This document shows positions 24,372 through 37,430 of a DNA stretch of 64,000 nt, piece after piece. Under the pieces are notes generated by a model. That model saw only the letters and a list, made by a program, of their open reading frames with translations. It had not been told where the DNA came from and searched no databases. Within the stretch, counting starts at the first letter, position 1, and every line of letters starts with the position of its first letter. Location of the stretch: assembly GCA_035578155.1 (NCBI GenBank), contig JAPWDM010000043.1:1610419-1674418 (forward strand), written 5' to 3'. The stretch comes from Brachynemurus nebulosus (lineage: Eukaryota; Arthropoda; Insecta; Neuroptera; Myrmeleontidae). A program made the position numbers and the translations under genes.

Positions 24372-25344
24372 AATAATTAAAAATAATTATCAGCTAGAAA
24401 GGGTTGTTTTATTTCAATTTTTATTGCAACTGATTTAAATCATCTCTTCCTGAATTCCTTATAAATTTTTAAAGGGACAACAACATTCTCGCGATGTTGA
24501 CCGAGTACGAGAATGTAAACGGTCACTTGGTTGTGCCTCGCGGTTGGTTTTATAACGCTATTCATCTGCCTCAGCGAGGAACCTCGTCCTACCTCGGCGA
24601 GAATGTAGTTGGTACATAACAATATATAAGATGTATGTACTAATTTGGGGTTTTAAGTTAATGGAAAATCAAATTAAATGGTGTGGTTTATAGCTTAGCC
24701 TACACGCAATAACTTTTGCATTTGTCACCAGATGGTTTTAGTTGAATAACAATTTGACATTGTCTGTTTTCAATTAGAAGCAATCATTTGGCGACGCGAA
24801 GGTTACGCGAGCGCTCCTGGTTTTTTAAATTAGAAGCTGTATCAAGTAAAAATTTCTGTATACGTTTATTTGTCGATAGAAAAATGTACTAGACAAATTA
24901 TGCATGGATTATTGGTTTTTATATCACCCATTAATCGTATACGTATATTTTTACTTGATGCTAGTTCTAATTTTATCACCAGAGGCGCGAGTGAGAACAT
25001 TTACGTCGCCAATAGTAAATTATAAAAAAATTAAAAGGAGTTTTAGGAAGATTTTTATATTTATTAAAATATTTTGTAATTCGGGAATAAAATAAAATAT
25101 TTAGAAATTTTAAAAAAAAATTAATAGAATTTGTGTAATAAATATTAAATACTCTTATTTAAATTATTTTGTGGTTCTCATAATATTGAAAACCGTTTTT
25201 AAAGATGTTAAAAACGTCGTAATAAAATCGGCGATTATGATGATATTGAATTTCGTTTATTTATTTTGAACTTGTATATTTTGTAACAGTAAGTGGGTTA
25301 TCAAATAACAATAATATAAATTTAATAAGATAGAATAAAAGTAC
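24372..25344. other. ISL2EU intergenic region between converging 3' ends
   Basis: Contains likely polyadenylation sequence for both genes. At ~24,478-24,616 ACAACATTCTCGC and GCGAGAATGTAGTTG form an inverted pair around a GC-richer core (CCTCGCGGTTGG). The core loosely resembles 6145-6205 in the Harbinger-like foldback. The plus frame at 24,904-25,095 is not supported. Confidence 0.45.
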
Positions 25345-27087
25345 TTATTTTTTTATTAAAACATCTTGCATATTTACAAGTGCACAAGCAATTTTTATAA
25401 TACAGTCAGTTTGGGGCACGAGATTGTGGTCGATGCGAGCATGTGGTAATAACATATTAAATTCGCGTAGTCGTCCAATTACCCGCTCCACGTGAATACG
25501 GAGTGCTGCAATTCTTTTGGACTGCAAAACGTCTTCTTTAGAACTTGCATTATTTTTCGACACTGACGGTGGCCGTATCAAAATACAGTTTTTACTTGAA
25601 AGTAAATGACATACGTTTTTGAATCCTCTGTCGGCCATAACAGCAGCATTAGCTGGTAATTTGTCTAAATATCCGGAATTTTCAATTAAACATTTATCTG
25701 ACGCTCGACCTCCGTACCCTTCAGAAATAAAAGTAATTACACCATCTGGGGTACAAGATATCAGATATTTTAACGTATTGCAGCTCTTATATTGTGACCA
25801 TGTTAGGGCTTGGTGTACTGGATCTGATGGCTTTTCGATTTCGATTTCTAAGCAATCGATAATTGATACCACATTTGAATACCTTGCTCGGAATGGTATT
25901 GGCAAATTTAAAAGTATTTTTTCTCGATCCGGCCACACAATCAATTCTTTTAAATAATTAGCAATTAAAACTACTGTTTTTGAAAAAATTCGGCTAATAC
26001 TACTTTGAGAGAAACCGAAATTTAGGGCTAGCACATTAAATGATTCATTTAATTTTATTTTCCGTAGCGTAATTAGTATATGCAATATTGGCGTCTTTAC
26101 ATTATCAGCTAATATATTAATTACGTAATAGGCTTTTTCTGGCAGCCCCAATAACAATTTTGGCTCTTTCTTAACGGCCATTATTGTGCCATTTCTCATC
26201 ATAATTTTAAAATCCCGATCCGAATCATCTTCATCGCCATACAAACTAACATCCGATGTTGAACTGGAAGCTGAAAGCTCATAATCGGATGACGATAAAG
26301 GTGGTGGAGATGGGGTATCAGACCCTTCTTCTTTCACAAAAAGTAATTTTCTTTTGACACCCGAAACCGATTTGACATTAAAACAAGATGTAGAAGCATT
26401 TGTACTTGCTTTAAATGGTGATAAAGCGACATCCTTCGTCTGTTCTTTAAAATGTACAGAGATACTTTTGCTTCTGTAACTTGGTTTTTTGTAAACCTGT
26501 ACTGATTTATTTTCTTTTAAATTTTCCAATACTTGGATACTTTTATCCTCCGTTAATTTTGTATATGCCTCCACTTGGACTGCCTTTTCTTTCATAATAC
26601 AATCTTCGTGCTTAGAATATTGCTTTATTTCTGTCGCTCTTTGCGGTTCGCTACTTTGTGTTAATTCTACATTTGATTTTTCATTGTCATTAAAAATATA
26701 TGGCACAACATTTTTTCGCAATCGAAGCCTCACCTTCTCCCCTTGTTCTTTCATGAGTTTATATTCCATGTAATTTTCACAATCTTTTTCTAACTAGAAA
26801 TTAAAAAAAAAATGTTTTATAAAATAACCTCAAATATTTTAAATCTTTCATGTATAAATATATTTAAATAAGAAGTTTATGCTCACGTTAAAATGATCTT
26901 CGCAGCAGAATAATGGCGTATTTGCTTTAATATTTTCCTTCCCTTTTTTAATTATTTCCAACCATTTCTGACGCACATTCTCATTTTTTGGTACGCTAAG
27001 AAATACTTTATGTGGCGTTTTTATTGTTGAATTTTTACACGTTGGTACTAAACAACACTTATACCGTGGTTTTTTGTTAATTTCCAT
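25345..27087 (-). CDS. ISL2EU transposase: THAP zinc finger plus DDE_Tnp_4 domain
   Basis: Two exons on the minus strand, 27,087-26,887 and 26,793-25,345, join in frame through a GT-AG intron to give 549 codons plus a stop. The start MEINKKPRYKC puts the THAP finger at the N terminus: CLVPTC, then CCEDHF completing C2CH, residues ~11-65. THAP domains bind element ends in related transposases. A Lys/Ser-rich linker follows. From ~residue 290 the RNase H-like DDE domain shows IIDCLEIEI (first Asp), MADRGF (second Asp) and HVERVIGRLREF (Glu), the HARBI1-like DDE_Tnp_4 signature, preceded by a helix-turn-helix-like segment (NFGFSQSSISRIF). It would cut and rejoin the termini. No stop or shift breaks the coding exons. 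Confidence 0.88.
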
Positions 27088-28655
27088 AATTTCTTTATTT
27101 TCTGAATAAAAAAGATAATATAATGATCGATAAATCGCGCGTTAAATGCAGTAAATTGCTTATGTCGCTTACAATTGCTTGTGACGCTTACAACGCTTGG
27201 CTTGCTTGGCTTCACCACTGACTCATGTTCATAGATAACATATACTTATGTATCCTAAGAGATACTTTATCTATAGTTTCCTGAGCATCTTTGCTGCAGT
27301 ATTGCATCTGGCATATTCGGTGTTCTAATCACTACTGACGTCACAAGTGTCACTGCCAATAGGATCGCTGCATTTCTTGAATGTACTGTTTTGGCGGGAT
27401 TTTTATTTAAGGCTGATAATTTACATTAATTTTTTTATAAAAAATTAAATTAACCCAATCAAAATACCTGTCATAGATTTTGTAACACATATACATTATT
27501 TTAAAAAATATTTCACAATTTTCTACGAAACATGCATATTCCCCATTGCAAATACCTTCTATACTTTTTTATTTTTATGTTTATTTGCATCATTAAAATG
27601 TAAATTTTTACTTTCCGATAATGATTCATGTATTTTTCAGTACTTACTTAATTGGTAATTTAGCTATGTGTATATTTAGTTACTAATATTCGATGTTTTT
27701 TATATCTATTTCTACCAAAGTTCTCTGGTCTGCAAGTGTTAATGAATGTTCAACAAGAAGCAATAATCTTCCGTTCAACAACTGCCTTTGTCTTCTTACA
27801 AATTCGTTTTTAACCAAATAAACGCGGTTTATTTCTTTCTCAACATTCAAACTATTTTTCTTATTCTTTTTGTATGTTTTATAGGTGTCAACCGCATTTC
27901 CCAAATCGCAAAATTTATTACAAAGCACCTGACAAGTGAGCGAAAGAGATTATTGCGTCTTGTCGAGCATTCATTATCACAAGCACACCAGAGAACCTTG
28001 ACTTTCGCAGAAATAGGTATAAAAATATCGAATATGATTAATATGAGTAACCAAATGTACACACGGCTAAATTACCAATTGAGTTAGTACTGAAAAATAT
28101 ATGAATCATAATTGGAAAGTAAAAATTTACATTTTAATGATGAAAATAAACATAAAAATAAAAAAATATAGAAGGTATTTGCAATCAACAATAATGTAAT
28201 ATAATCTACCCTATTTTTTTCCTTCTTATATGGCTTGGATACCACACATATTTCGAAAAAACGCAAAAACACGTATCCCCTAATTTTTGGTCCTCTTTCC
28301 ATTTGTGATGGCAAAAATTTGATAAATTGAACCATTCAGGCTGTACACGAAAATTTACCCTCATTTTCACCCCTCCAGACCCTCTATGAACCCGACCCTG
28401 GTTTAACTTATACAGGTGAATAGGTCTTTCAAAGAGTAACATTTCGTCAGTTTAAAGTTGTCCTCTATCTCTTATAGTTTTCGAGATATCTTAAGAAATA
28501 CGATTTGAACCCCCAACTTTAGGAGCTGGTTTCACCCCGTAAACGTGGAAGATGGCCGATAAAAAAAAATACGGGTCCCTTATTTTTGCCTATTTTACAC
28601 ACCAACGAAGTTTCATCAAAATCCCGAATTTCACTCTGAGTGCATTTCTTTGTAA

Positions 28656-29149
28656 GTCGTCATGTGAATAATTTCTCCCTGTTCCTTTAAATAGGTCTCT
28701 TTAGGGCCGGTTACTAATTTACGCTACTCAGCTAGTTTATCTTCGCTTGTCTTCTTTTGTTTCTTCGGAGGCGTCCTCGCAAGTGAACTCCTTCTCACCG
28801 AAGGGTCGACTTGGGTGTCAAGTACTTTGTCGAACCAATCCGTGTATTCGTCTCTTTTTCCTTCTGCGTGCTTCGTCTGCCCACTAAATGATTGGGATCT
28901 CGCTCTAGGTTAGGACTCTACCAATCTATCTCGTCTCCTTTCTGCTTTAAGCTTGCCGTCTTTCTTGTCCATAATGCATGAGCCAGTAGCTTTCATCATG
29001 ACGTCGGCCTGGCCTTGAACCGATCGCATTGTTTTTTCAGGGCAGTAGCTGGCTGAAGGTCGAGGGGAGCCTGCTCCCGCACCCACCGCATCGACCTGTA
29101 CTGGGGATCCGACCCCCTGCACCGTAAGGTTTTTCTTATGTATATCCAT
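28656..29149 (-). pseudogene. LINE ORF1, N-terminal fragment
   Basis: Begins at 29,149 with MDIHKKNLTVQ. An in-frame TAA at 28,910-28,912 interrupts it, then the same frame continues with TDWFDKVLDTQVDPSVRR and a basic PPKKQKKTSEDKL stretch typical of R1-clade ORF1 N-termini. A second in-frame stop lies near 28,717. The fragment ends at the TAA target duplication of the foldback and resumes at 21,730. Confidence 0.6.
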
Positions 29150-29601
29150 ATCATATTATGAAATAGTTATTTCGAGGACATTATAGCGCCACTCGAAGCT
29201 CGCAGCCCTGGTTAACCCACGGTCCCCACTCCTGAAACTGCACAGGTTTACGGTGTGGTGGTTTGATTTCGGGGTTTCCGTCCCCTAGCCTTTGATGACC
29301 CAACATCATACCATGCAAGGCAACAAGGGGGATGCATATTTAGTGGCGGCATCAACTCGCCACGTCACAGTCGCTTCACTGAGCCTGTGGCCTTTTAGCC
29401 ATGACCGACCCCACCATAGGGCCGCCCTGCCACGCTCTCCGCTCCTGCCATCCATTGTCCGCGACTGCTTATTTGCCAATGCTTATTCGCAGCTGGCCCC
29501 CGTATCTGAGGGTCGTTCCACTATCCGTAACCCAGTGGACGCGCCTGGTAGCCTGAACCGGGCCTCAGGCACTTTAGCCCCTAACATACTATTAGATCTT
29601 G

Positions 29602-29603
<2 letters not shown>
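29150..29603 (-). other. GC-rich LINE 5' leader
   Basis: Markedly GC-richer than its surroundings and without a plausible long frame on the minus strand. It lies directly upstream of ORF1. The plus frame at 29,292-29,735 runs into the (TA)n tract and is treated as an artefact. The leader ends at ATACATATATA, so the LINE may have joined or inserted at TA-rich DNA. Confidence 0.5.

Positions 29604-29680
<77 letters not shown>
29604..29680. repeat. (TA)n microsatellite
   Basis: About 38 uninterrupted TA units between the LINE leader and the family D element. Confidence 0.95.
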
Positions 29681-29682
<2 letters not shown>

Positions 29683-30133
29683 ATGCGAGTTTTTTGAGAG
29701 TTGCCATTTCTATTACAACCAAATTTTTATGTTAGAAATGGTACTAGAAAAGGTTCTTTCCTTGGATATAATGGAAATGTAACCAAGAAAAACACTATCG
29801 GTTGAAGTAGCCTCAAGTACATATGCATATTTTTACCGCCTAACTGAAAAATTAAAGAAAAATTAAAAAATTAAACTTGGGTAAAAAATTTTTTTTTGCT
29901 CATTTATGTTGTTAATTAATGCATTAGGTCAGTTTTATCGAAAAATTAATATATAGTCCCATTTAAAAATCTATAAGTTTGTATCGTAGCTCGAAAACCA
30001 TAAGAGCCATAAAGCTCCTAACTATAGCAATCGGTTGCCCCCGTCGATATCTACAACTCCTATTTAAACAATTTTTCGATTAAATCAACGATTTGGCTGT
30101 AATAAAAATGGCACCTCTCGAAAAACTCACACA

Positions 30134-30134
<1 letters not shown>
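29681..30134. mobile_element. Family D inverted-repeat element, copy 1
   Basis: The left end (CGAGTTTTTTGAGAGTTGCC, then ATTACAACCAAA) is an imperfect inverted copy of the right end (TTTGGCTGTAAT, then GGCACCTCTCGAAAAACTCA). It is ~450 bp and non-coding, with (TA)n tracts on both sides. A second copy is at 61,905-62,320. TA targets would fit Tc1/mariner. Confidence 0.6.

Positions 30135-30202
<68 letters not shown>
30135..30202. repeat. (TA)n microsatellite
   Basis: About 34 TA units on the right side of family D copy 1. Confidence 0.95.
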
Positions 30203-30204
<2 letters not shown>

Positions 30205-30724
30205 AAAAATATTAATGTGCTAAGTACTTGCTAGACTTACAGTAGGATAACTTTTTATAGGTATATGTAGTGACTAGGGTTGCCACCGTTTTTTAAGAAA
30301 ATAAAGTAATTTTAAAATTTTATGCAAAAAACAAAGTACAATTAACTAAGAAAATGTACGCGTTCCCACTTTTTTGGATTTTGTAGTACAAGAAAATCCT
30401 TATAAATTCACATTTATCAGCTGACTCCCACTTGACCACTTTCAACGAGTCAGAGTCAAATCTTACTCAACTTAATAAACAGTGTCGTTTTGATTCTTTA
30501 AACTTATTTAAGATATTTATTGTTAGTGATATTTGAATTATTTTCTTAACTAATAAGTTAAATTCTGTAGACTGATGATTTTGTAGATAAAGAAAATAAT
30601 TGTAAGTGGCGTCTGTATTAGACAAAAATCTGAAAAAAAAAAAACGGACGTAGAATCTCACTGTTATTAATTATTATGTCTTGTAATCTTGTGAAAAATT
30701 ATTTTTTGAACTAAAATAAGTTAA
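30203..30724. other. No gene recognised
   Basis: AT-rich sequence. The minus frame at 30,467-30,661 has no motif. Confidence 0.5.
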
Positions 30725-30770
30725 TAGAAGGAAATTCGCTATGTTATGCAGATGCTGCGACAGAGGTATT
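30725..30770 (+). mobile_element. Family A 3' end inserted in a Penelope-like terminus
   Basis: GGAAATTCGCT, then GCAGATGCTGC and GACAGAGGTAT, the family A right end. It is followed directly by TTTTTAAGAATGTGGCC, which matches the Penelope-like segment near 9430 read in reverse. The junction therefore marks the family A 3' boundary next to a T run. Confidence 0.6.
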
Positions 30771-30890
30771 TTTAAGAATGTGGCCTAAAGAAGAGTTTTT
30801 TTTCACTCGAAACGTATGTAGCCAAATAAAAAATTTTTGCAATAGAATACAGTGATCATTTATTTCAAAATTCCCTATTTTAATAATCCA
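30771..30890 (+). mobile_element. Penelope-like terminal segment, second copy
   Basis: Homologous to 9340-9430 in opposite orientation, including GTAGCCAAATAAA and CAGTGATCATTTATT. The hammerhead-like core at 30,782-30,823 is damaged: CTAAAGA replaces CTGAAGA, and the stem III pair is weakened (ACGTATGT). Confidence 0.5.
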
Positions 30891-31193
30891 AAATCACCAA
30901 AACTCTCCTTACATCAAATTATCTTTTTCCATCATTTTAAAAATATTTACAAACAAACAACCTAATGAATCACGAAAGTAATTTTTTGAAATATATATAC
31001 GCGTTTCTCTATTTTCCCACATTTCAACTGTATGTTTGTACAGAACTGCATATTTTGGTAAATTCTTACCAAAATTGTTTTTATTTCATTCTATTTAGGG
31101 AGAGTTATCTGTACATATGTGTGGTTGCATTACATGTAACTCATCAAACTGACTGATGACTATGGTACCGAACCGACCAAACGGACCTTGGTT
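30891..31193. other. No gene recognised
   Basis: AT-rich sequence leading to the BEL/Pao terminal region. Confidence 0.4.
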
Positions 31194-31990
31194 GTGTTTT
31201 CTTTTATTTATAATATTTTCTGTTGGTCCTTCCAACTGTAAGAACTTTCTACTGAAAAATTGCTCCGTTACTGCCCAGTTTGTTGGTCCAATTCGAGCCC
31301 GGATATCCGAATTTTGTGGACAATTTGGTATTCGAGTGATGTGAATCAGTGCAAAACTGTGGATTCTGAACTGGTTACTGTATTCTGAGAACTTTTAAAA
31401 GCTGTAAAAACTGTGTAAATTAAAAGCTAAGATTGCTACTGAAAAACTCTGAACATTATTTGAAAATTTGTGTAAAAATATACATATTTCTTTGATTAAA
31501 AAATTCTGTTAAAAAAGCCGTTGAAACAAAGGGCGTTGTCTAACGAACTTTTTCTGTGTTAAAATTGGTAAACTGAAAACACGCCGCTGTGTTCTGAAAA
31601 AAGAAAGCATCATAGTAATTTGGTGCAACTGACAAAGATCGACAGGCGAGTTCGTTCGGTCCCTTGTTTGCTGTGTATTTGGTCGCTGATCTGGTCTCCT
31701 GCTCTGTTTGCTGGCTGTGTGCTATGCTGGTCGCTTCAACTGCCCGAGCTTGGTGCGATGACGTGTCATTCTCAACCAACCAATGAAAGTGCATTGTGGT
31801 GACATCACTGAAATTCTGTGTTCTGTTACACGTGGCTGCTAAATGTCACAACTGTCAAACAGATAAGATTTTTTCTGTTTTGTATTTTCTGCGCTATATT
31901 TCATATTTTTTCACTTTACTTTCATGTTTAATGATAAATAAACATTCTTATTTCTTATTATATTAAATTGTTATTCAAAAATAATTAAAA
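31194..31990 (+). repeat. Probable BEL/Pao 5' LTR region
   Basis: Starts with the block shared with 37,347-37,430 (TGTTGGTCCTT at ~31,220 is a plausible LTR start). An AATAAA lies near 31,935, followed by an AT-rich tail up to the (TA)n tract. Exact ends are uncertain because the 3' LTR copy is truncated. Confidence 0.45.
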
Positions 31991-31997
31991 TAAAACG

Positions 31998-31998
<1 letters not shown>

Positions 31999-32052
<54 letters not shown>
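31999..32052. repeat. (TA)n microsatellite
   Basis: About 26 TA units just after the probable 5' LTR. Confidence 0.95.
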
Positions 32053-32054
<2 letters not shown>

Positions 32055-32147
32055 TGCGTTGGCTGTCTCTACCTCGTATATCAAAAGCTACATGTTTTAG
32101 GACACACAAAAATCATATTAAATACTGTATTTACATATATACTTATT

Positions 32148-32148
32148 T

Positions 32149-32243
<95 letters not shown>

Positions 32244-32299
32244 TACATAACAAAAAACATATTTTAAATCCGTGTTTTCACCACTATGAGCTTGCCTAC

Positions 32300-32362
<63 letters not shown>

Positions 32363-32460
32363 GGTAGCCAAGCTCATAGTGGTGAAAACACGGATTTAAA
32401 ATATGTTTTTTTGTCCAAAAATTGGGAGTTTTCAGATACGAGGTTGAGACAGAGTACGCG

Positions 32461-32536
<76 letters not shown>
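32148..32536. repeat. Three (TA)n tracts with an inverted duplication
   Basis: TA tracts at 32,148-32,248, 32,302-32,359 and 32,463-32,536. The ~50-bp segments on either side of the middle tract (32,252-32,302 and 32,359-32,410) are inverted copies with one mismatch and one indel. They share TTTTAAATCCGTG and CACCACTATGAGCTTG. Confidence 0.9.
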
Positions 32537-32540
<4 letters not shown>

Positions 32541-32776
32541 TATATTTCTTTATAATGTTATTTGCATATTTTTACATGTACTTATATAGTATATTTATAA
32601 ATTACTCAGTTTATATATTTAAATTATTTACTTATTCACTTTGAAGTATTTAAATTATTTATTTATTCACTTTAAAATATTTAAATTATTTTCTTGTTCA
32701 CTTGAAAGTATTTAATATTCATTCATTTACTTGTAAATATTTACTTGTAAAGGGAAATTTGTTAACACACTGAAAA

Positions 32777-34740
32777 ATGACTGAAATGTCTCACTCTGAC
32801 AATATAGACGTTTTAGGCTCGCCACACACGTACAGTTTCAACTGACAGTTTGAACTTAACAGTTTAAACTGTCAGGTGAAACTGTACACTGTAGAAGCAC
32901 ACACACGTACAGTTCAATTCTTCAGTTTTTACAATGGATTGGAAACAGCAGGACAATTTCACCTAGCAACATCTTTGATTCCGCGGAAATTATATTGTTA
33001 AAAACAAAAAAAAAAAAAAAAAAATCAAACGCACTTGCTCCTGACCACAGACCAAAGAACATATTTTGTATATCCTATAGACTCACTCTATCAATTTATA
33101 AATGAAGCAGCTAGATACGGCCAGTATACGACTTAATAGTATTCTGTAATGTAGTAATCAATGCGATAAGCTGTGGTATTTGTAGTAACGTTTTCAAATA
33201 ATTATTGTCAAAATATAATATTGATAATCAAATTTTACTTTCTTGAGAAAAAACTGCAAAATTTTGAAAGAAAAGGAGTGGTATTCGTTTTAATTATAGT
33301 TCCATTTGCGGAAAAGTGGACAATATATTATATTCCTTAAATTTCACCCGTCTCACCCCGTTACCTGCCACAAGAAAAATGCCTACAAACTGGCTTTACG
33401 CTTTGTCTAGTAGTATAATAATAATAGTGTTCATTGGTCTATGCTCCTGAGACAAATTGAACTGAGAACTGTACAGTTGAACCCCCACACACGCAACAAT
33501 CAGTTGAACCTTTCAGTTTAAAAAATTGAAATTTCAATCGTCTCAGTTTAACTGTACAGTTGCGTTGAACTGAGACTGAAATACCCACACACGTAGAGTT
33601 TAAACTGTATAGTTGAACTGTTCAGTTCAAACTGTCAGTTGAAACTGTACGTGTGTGGCGGGCCTTACTGAAAAGACGTACTATTCTGAAACGTTCTCTG
33701 ACTCGCATTGAAAATGCTGTACTGAAATCTCTGACTGAAAAACTTGATACTTACGAAATTACTGCAAGACACTTATGACACTTATGACACTCTGAATGAC
33801 ACTTATAATAAGTATCTACACATTCAAGAAAAAATTTAATTAATAGATGTGAGTCAAGAATCTGATAGAACTGATATTGTGGATAGGTATTTCTCAACTA
33901 TTGCAAACATCCAAAGAATTAAATTGGATCTGAAATCGCAGTCTGAACCTAAAAGTGCAAATAAGCATTCTGAAACTGAAATTAATACTGTGGTGACAAA
34001 TATTAGGTTACCTCCTGTATCTCTGCCTACCTTTAGTGGTAATTATCAAGATTTTCAATCATTTGTTGATCTGTTTAGAAGTACTGTTCAGGAATCTAAA
34101 CAGCTGACTCCTGTTCAAAAACTGATTTATTTGACATCTTGCCTGAGTAAGGAACCTTTATAACTGATAAATGACTTGGCTACAACTGACGAGAATTATG
34201 CTATTGCATTTAAAACACTGACTGATAGATATGATAAAAAAACTGACTATTATTAATTCACATATTAAATCTGTTTTAGAATATAAATCTTTAAGTAAGG
34301 GTACTGCTCAAGCACTGAGAGAATTTGTTCATATTAAACAGCAAATTAACTGTCTGCAATCATTAGGTGCAACACCATCTGACTGGAATTTGTTACTGTG
34401 CTATATATTGAAAGAGAAATTAGATTATGGCACACTTAGGGCGTATGAGTTAGAAAACAATACGACCACTGAACTGCCAACTGTAGAAAATCTGTTGGAC
34501 TTTCTGGAAAAACGTGCTAATGCATTAGAAAATGTAACTGAACGTACTGAAAAACCCCATTCCTTTAGGAAAACTGAATTAAAATCCTCTAGAAAGGTAT
34601 CTTATTTTTCTGAAAATGTTCGAAAAACGGAATCAAAATCTGAAAGAAAATGTTTTTGTCGTCACACTGAATGTCATGCTTTGAGTGAATGTGATAAATT
34701 TCTGAAAATGGACATTCAAAGTATGATTTACTGAAAAAAC
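32777..34740 (+). pseudogene. BEL/Pao gag, interrupted and frameshifted
   Basis: A likely start ATG is at 32,777. About 13 codons later a MITE (32,816-33,664, TTA duplication) splits the frame, which resumes after it. At 33,849-34,160 the frame includes LPPVSLPTFSGNYQDFQSF, the signature of the Pao-type gag domain DUF1759. A TAA follows at ~34,161 and a shift near 34,230, with homologous reading continuing to a Cys/His-rich end (CFCRHTECHALSECDKF). A second zinc-knuckle stretch (CFKCFKLHL, CFNCNRMH) lies after another shift near 34,735. Gag would form the particle shell and bind RNA. This copy is defective. Confidence 0.7.
32816..33664. mobile_element. Harbinger-like MITE in gag
   Basis: Inverted ends of ~50-60 bp: the left starts GGCTCGCCACACACGTACAG; the right, in reverse, starts GGCCCGCCACACACGTACAG. 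Both continue with TTTCAACTGACAGTTTGAAC. The TTA target duplication is at 32,813-32,815 and 33,665-33,667. The interior repeats AGTTxAACTG words in both orientations. No coding frame (849 bp). The gag reading frame is continuous across the site once the insertion is discounted. Confidence 0.8.
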
Positions 34741-34766
34741 ATAAGCTCTGTTTCAAGTGTTTTAAA

Positions 34767-37166
<2,400 letters not shown>

Positions 37167-37346
37167 ATCTTTCTGTTTATTTGTATACTTGTGCTTTCAA
37201 AGTTTATTTCATATTTAATATTTTTATATATTTAAAATTAATCAAACTACCACAAATTAAAACAATAGTGAATCAAATATACAAACATTACTAATTAAAA
37301 AAAAATGTGTAACATTTTCATCATTAAAATAATTTAAACAATTATA

Positions 37347-37430
37347 GTGTTTTCTTTTATTTATAATATTTTCTGTTGGTCCTTGGAACTGTAAGAACTT
37401 TCTACTGAAAAACTGCCCCATTAGTGCCCA
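37347..37430 (+). repeat. Probable BEL/Pao 3' LTR fragment
   Basis: Matches 31,194-31,276 nearly base for base (TTCTGTTGGTCCTTxxAACTG, GTAAGAACTTTCTACTGAAA). Similarity stops at ~37,430. Confidence 0.5.

Larger units (their letters stand above)
22193..27544. mobile_element. ISL2EU-type transposon, apparently complete
   Basis: Terminal inverted repeats are GAGGAATATGCATG (left) and CATGCATATTCCCC (right), with one mismatch. A 2-bp AT duplication lies at 22,191-22,192 and 27,545-27,546. The empty site is readable in the homologous foldback at ~5835-5850 (TTATTATTAATTGCAAATA). It carries two converging spliced genes: a YqaJ/SWIM nuclease on plus and a THAP-DDE transposase on minus. Two-gene structure, AT target duplication and a YqaJ partner are the known hallmarks of ISL2EU. 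Both frames read intact, so it may be young or active. Confidence 0.85.
21731..28652. mobile_element. Harbinger-like foldback, copy 2, split by ISL2EU
   Basis: Ends: CAAGGAGATGCACCCAGAGT at the left; read in reverse, CAAAGAAATGCACTCAGAGT at the right. The target duplication is TAA (21,728-21,730 and 28,653-28,655). The left arm (21,731-22,192, continuing 27,545 to ~27,665) and right arm (~28,080-28,652) are inverted copies ~570 bp long, both homologous to the left part of 5391-6373. The centre (~27,665-28,080) also has inverted pieces (TTTGGTAGAAAT, CAATAATCTC). No coding frame of its own. The TAA/TTA targets fit PIF/Harbinger. Confidence 0.75.

Noticed and set aside
25619..25957. A 112-codon plus-strand frame inside the ISL2EU element
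   Set aside because: It is the shadow of the transposase DDE domain, which is unambiguous on the minus strand.
29292..29735. A 147-codon plus-strand frame with GC-rich start
   Set aside because: It lies antisense in the LINE 5' leader and runs into (TA)n; no recognisable domain.
32054..32644. Long Tyr-Ile repeat ORFs over the (TA)n tracts, here and at 20.6, 29.5, 36.6, 39.5, 41.0, 56.5, 60.0 and 62.3 kb
   Set aside because: Reading (TA)n gives (Tyr-Ile)n in every frame on both strands; the ORFs exist only because TA repeats lack in-frame stops.
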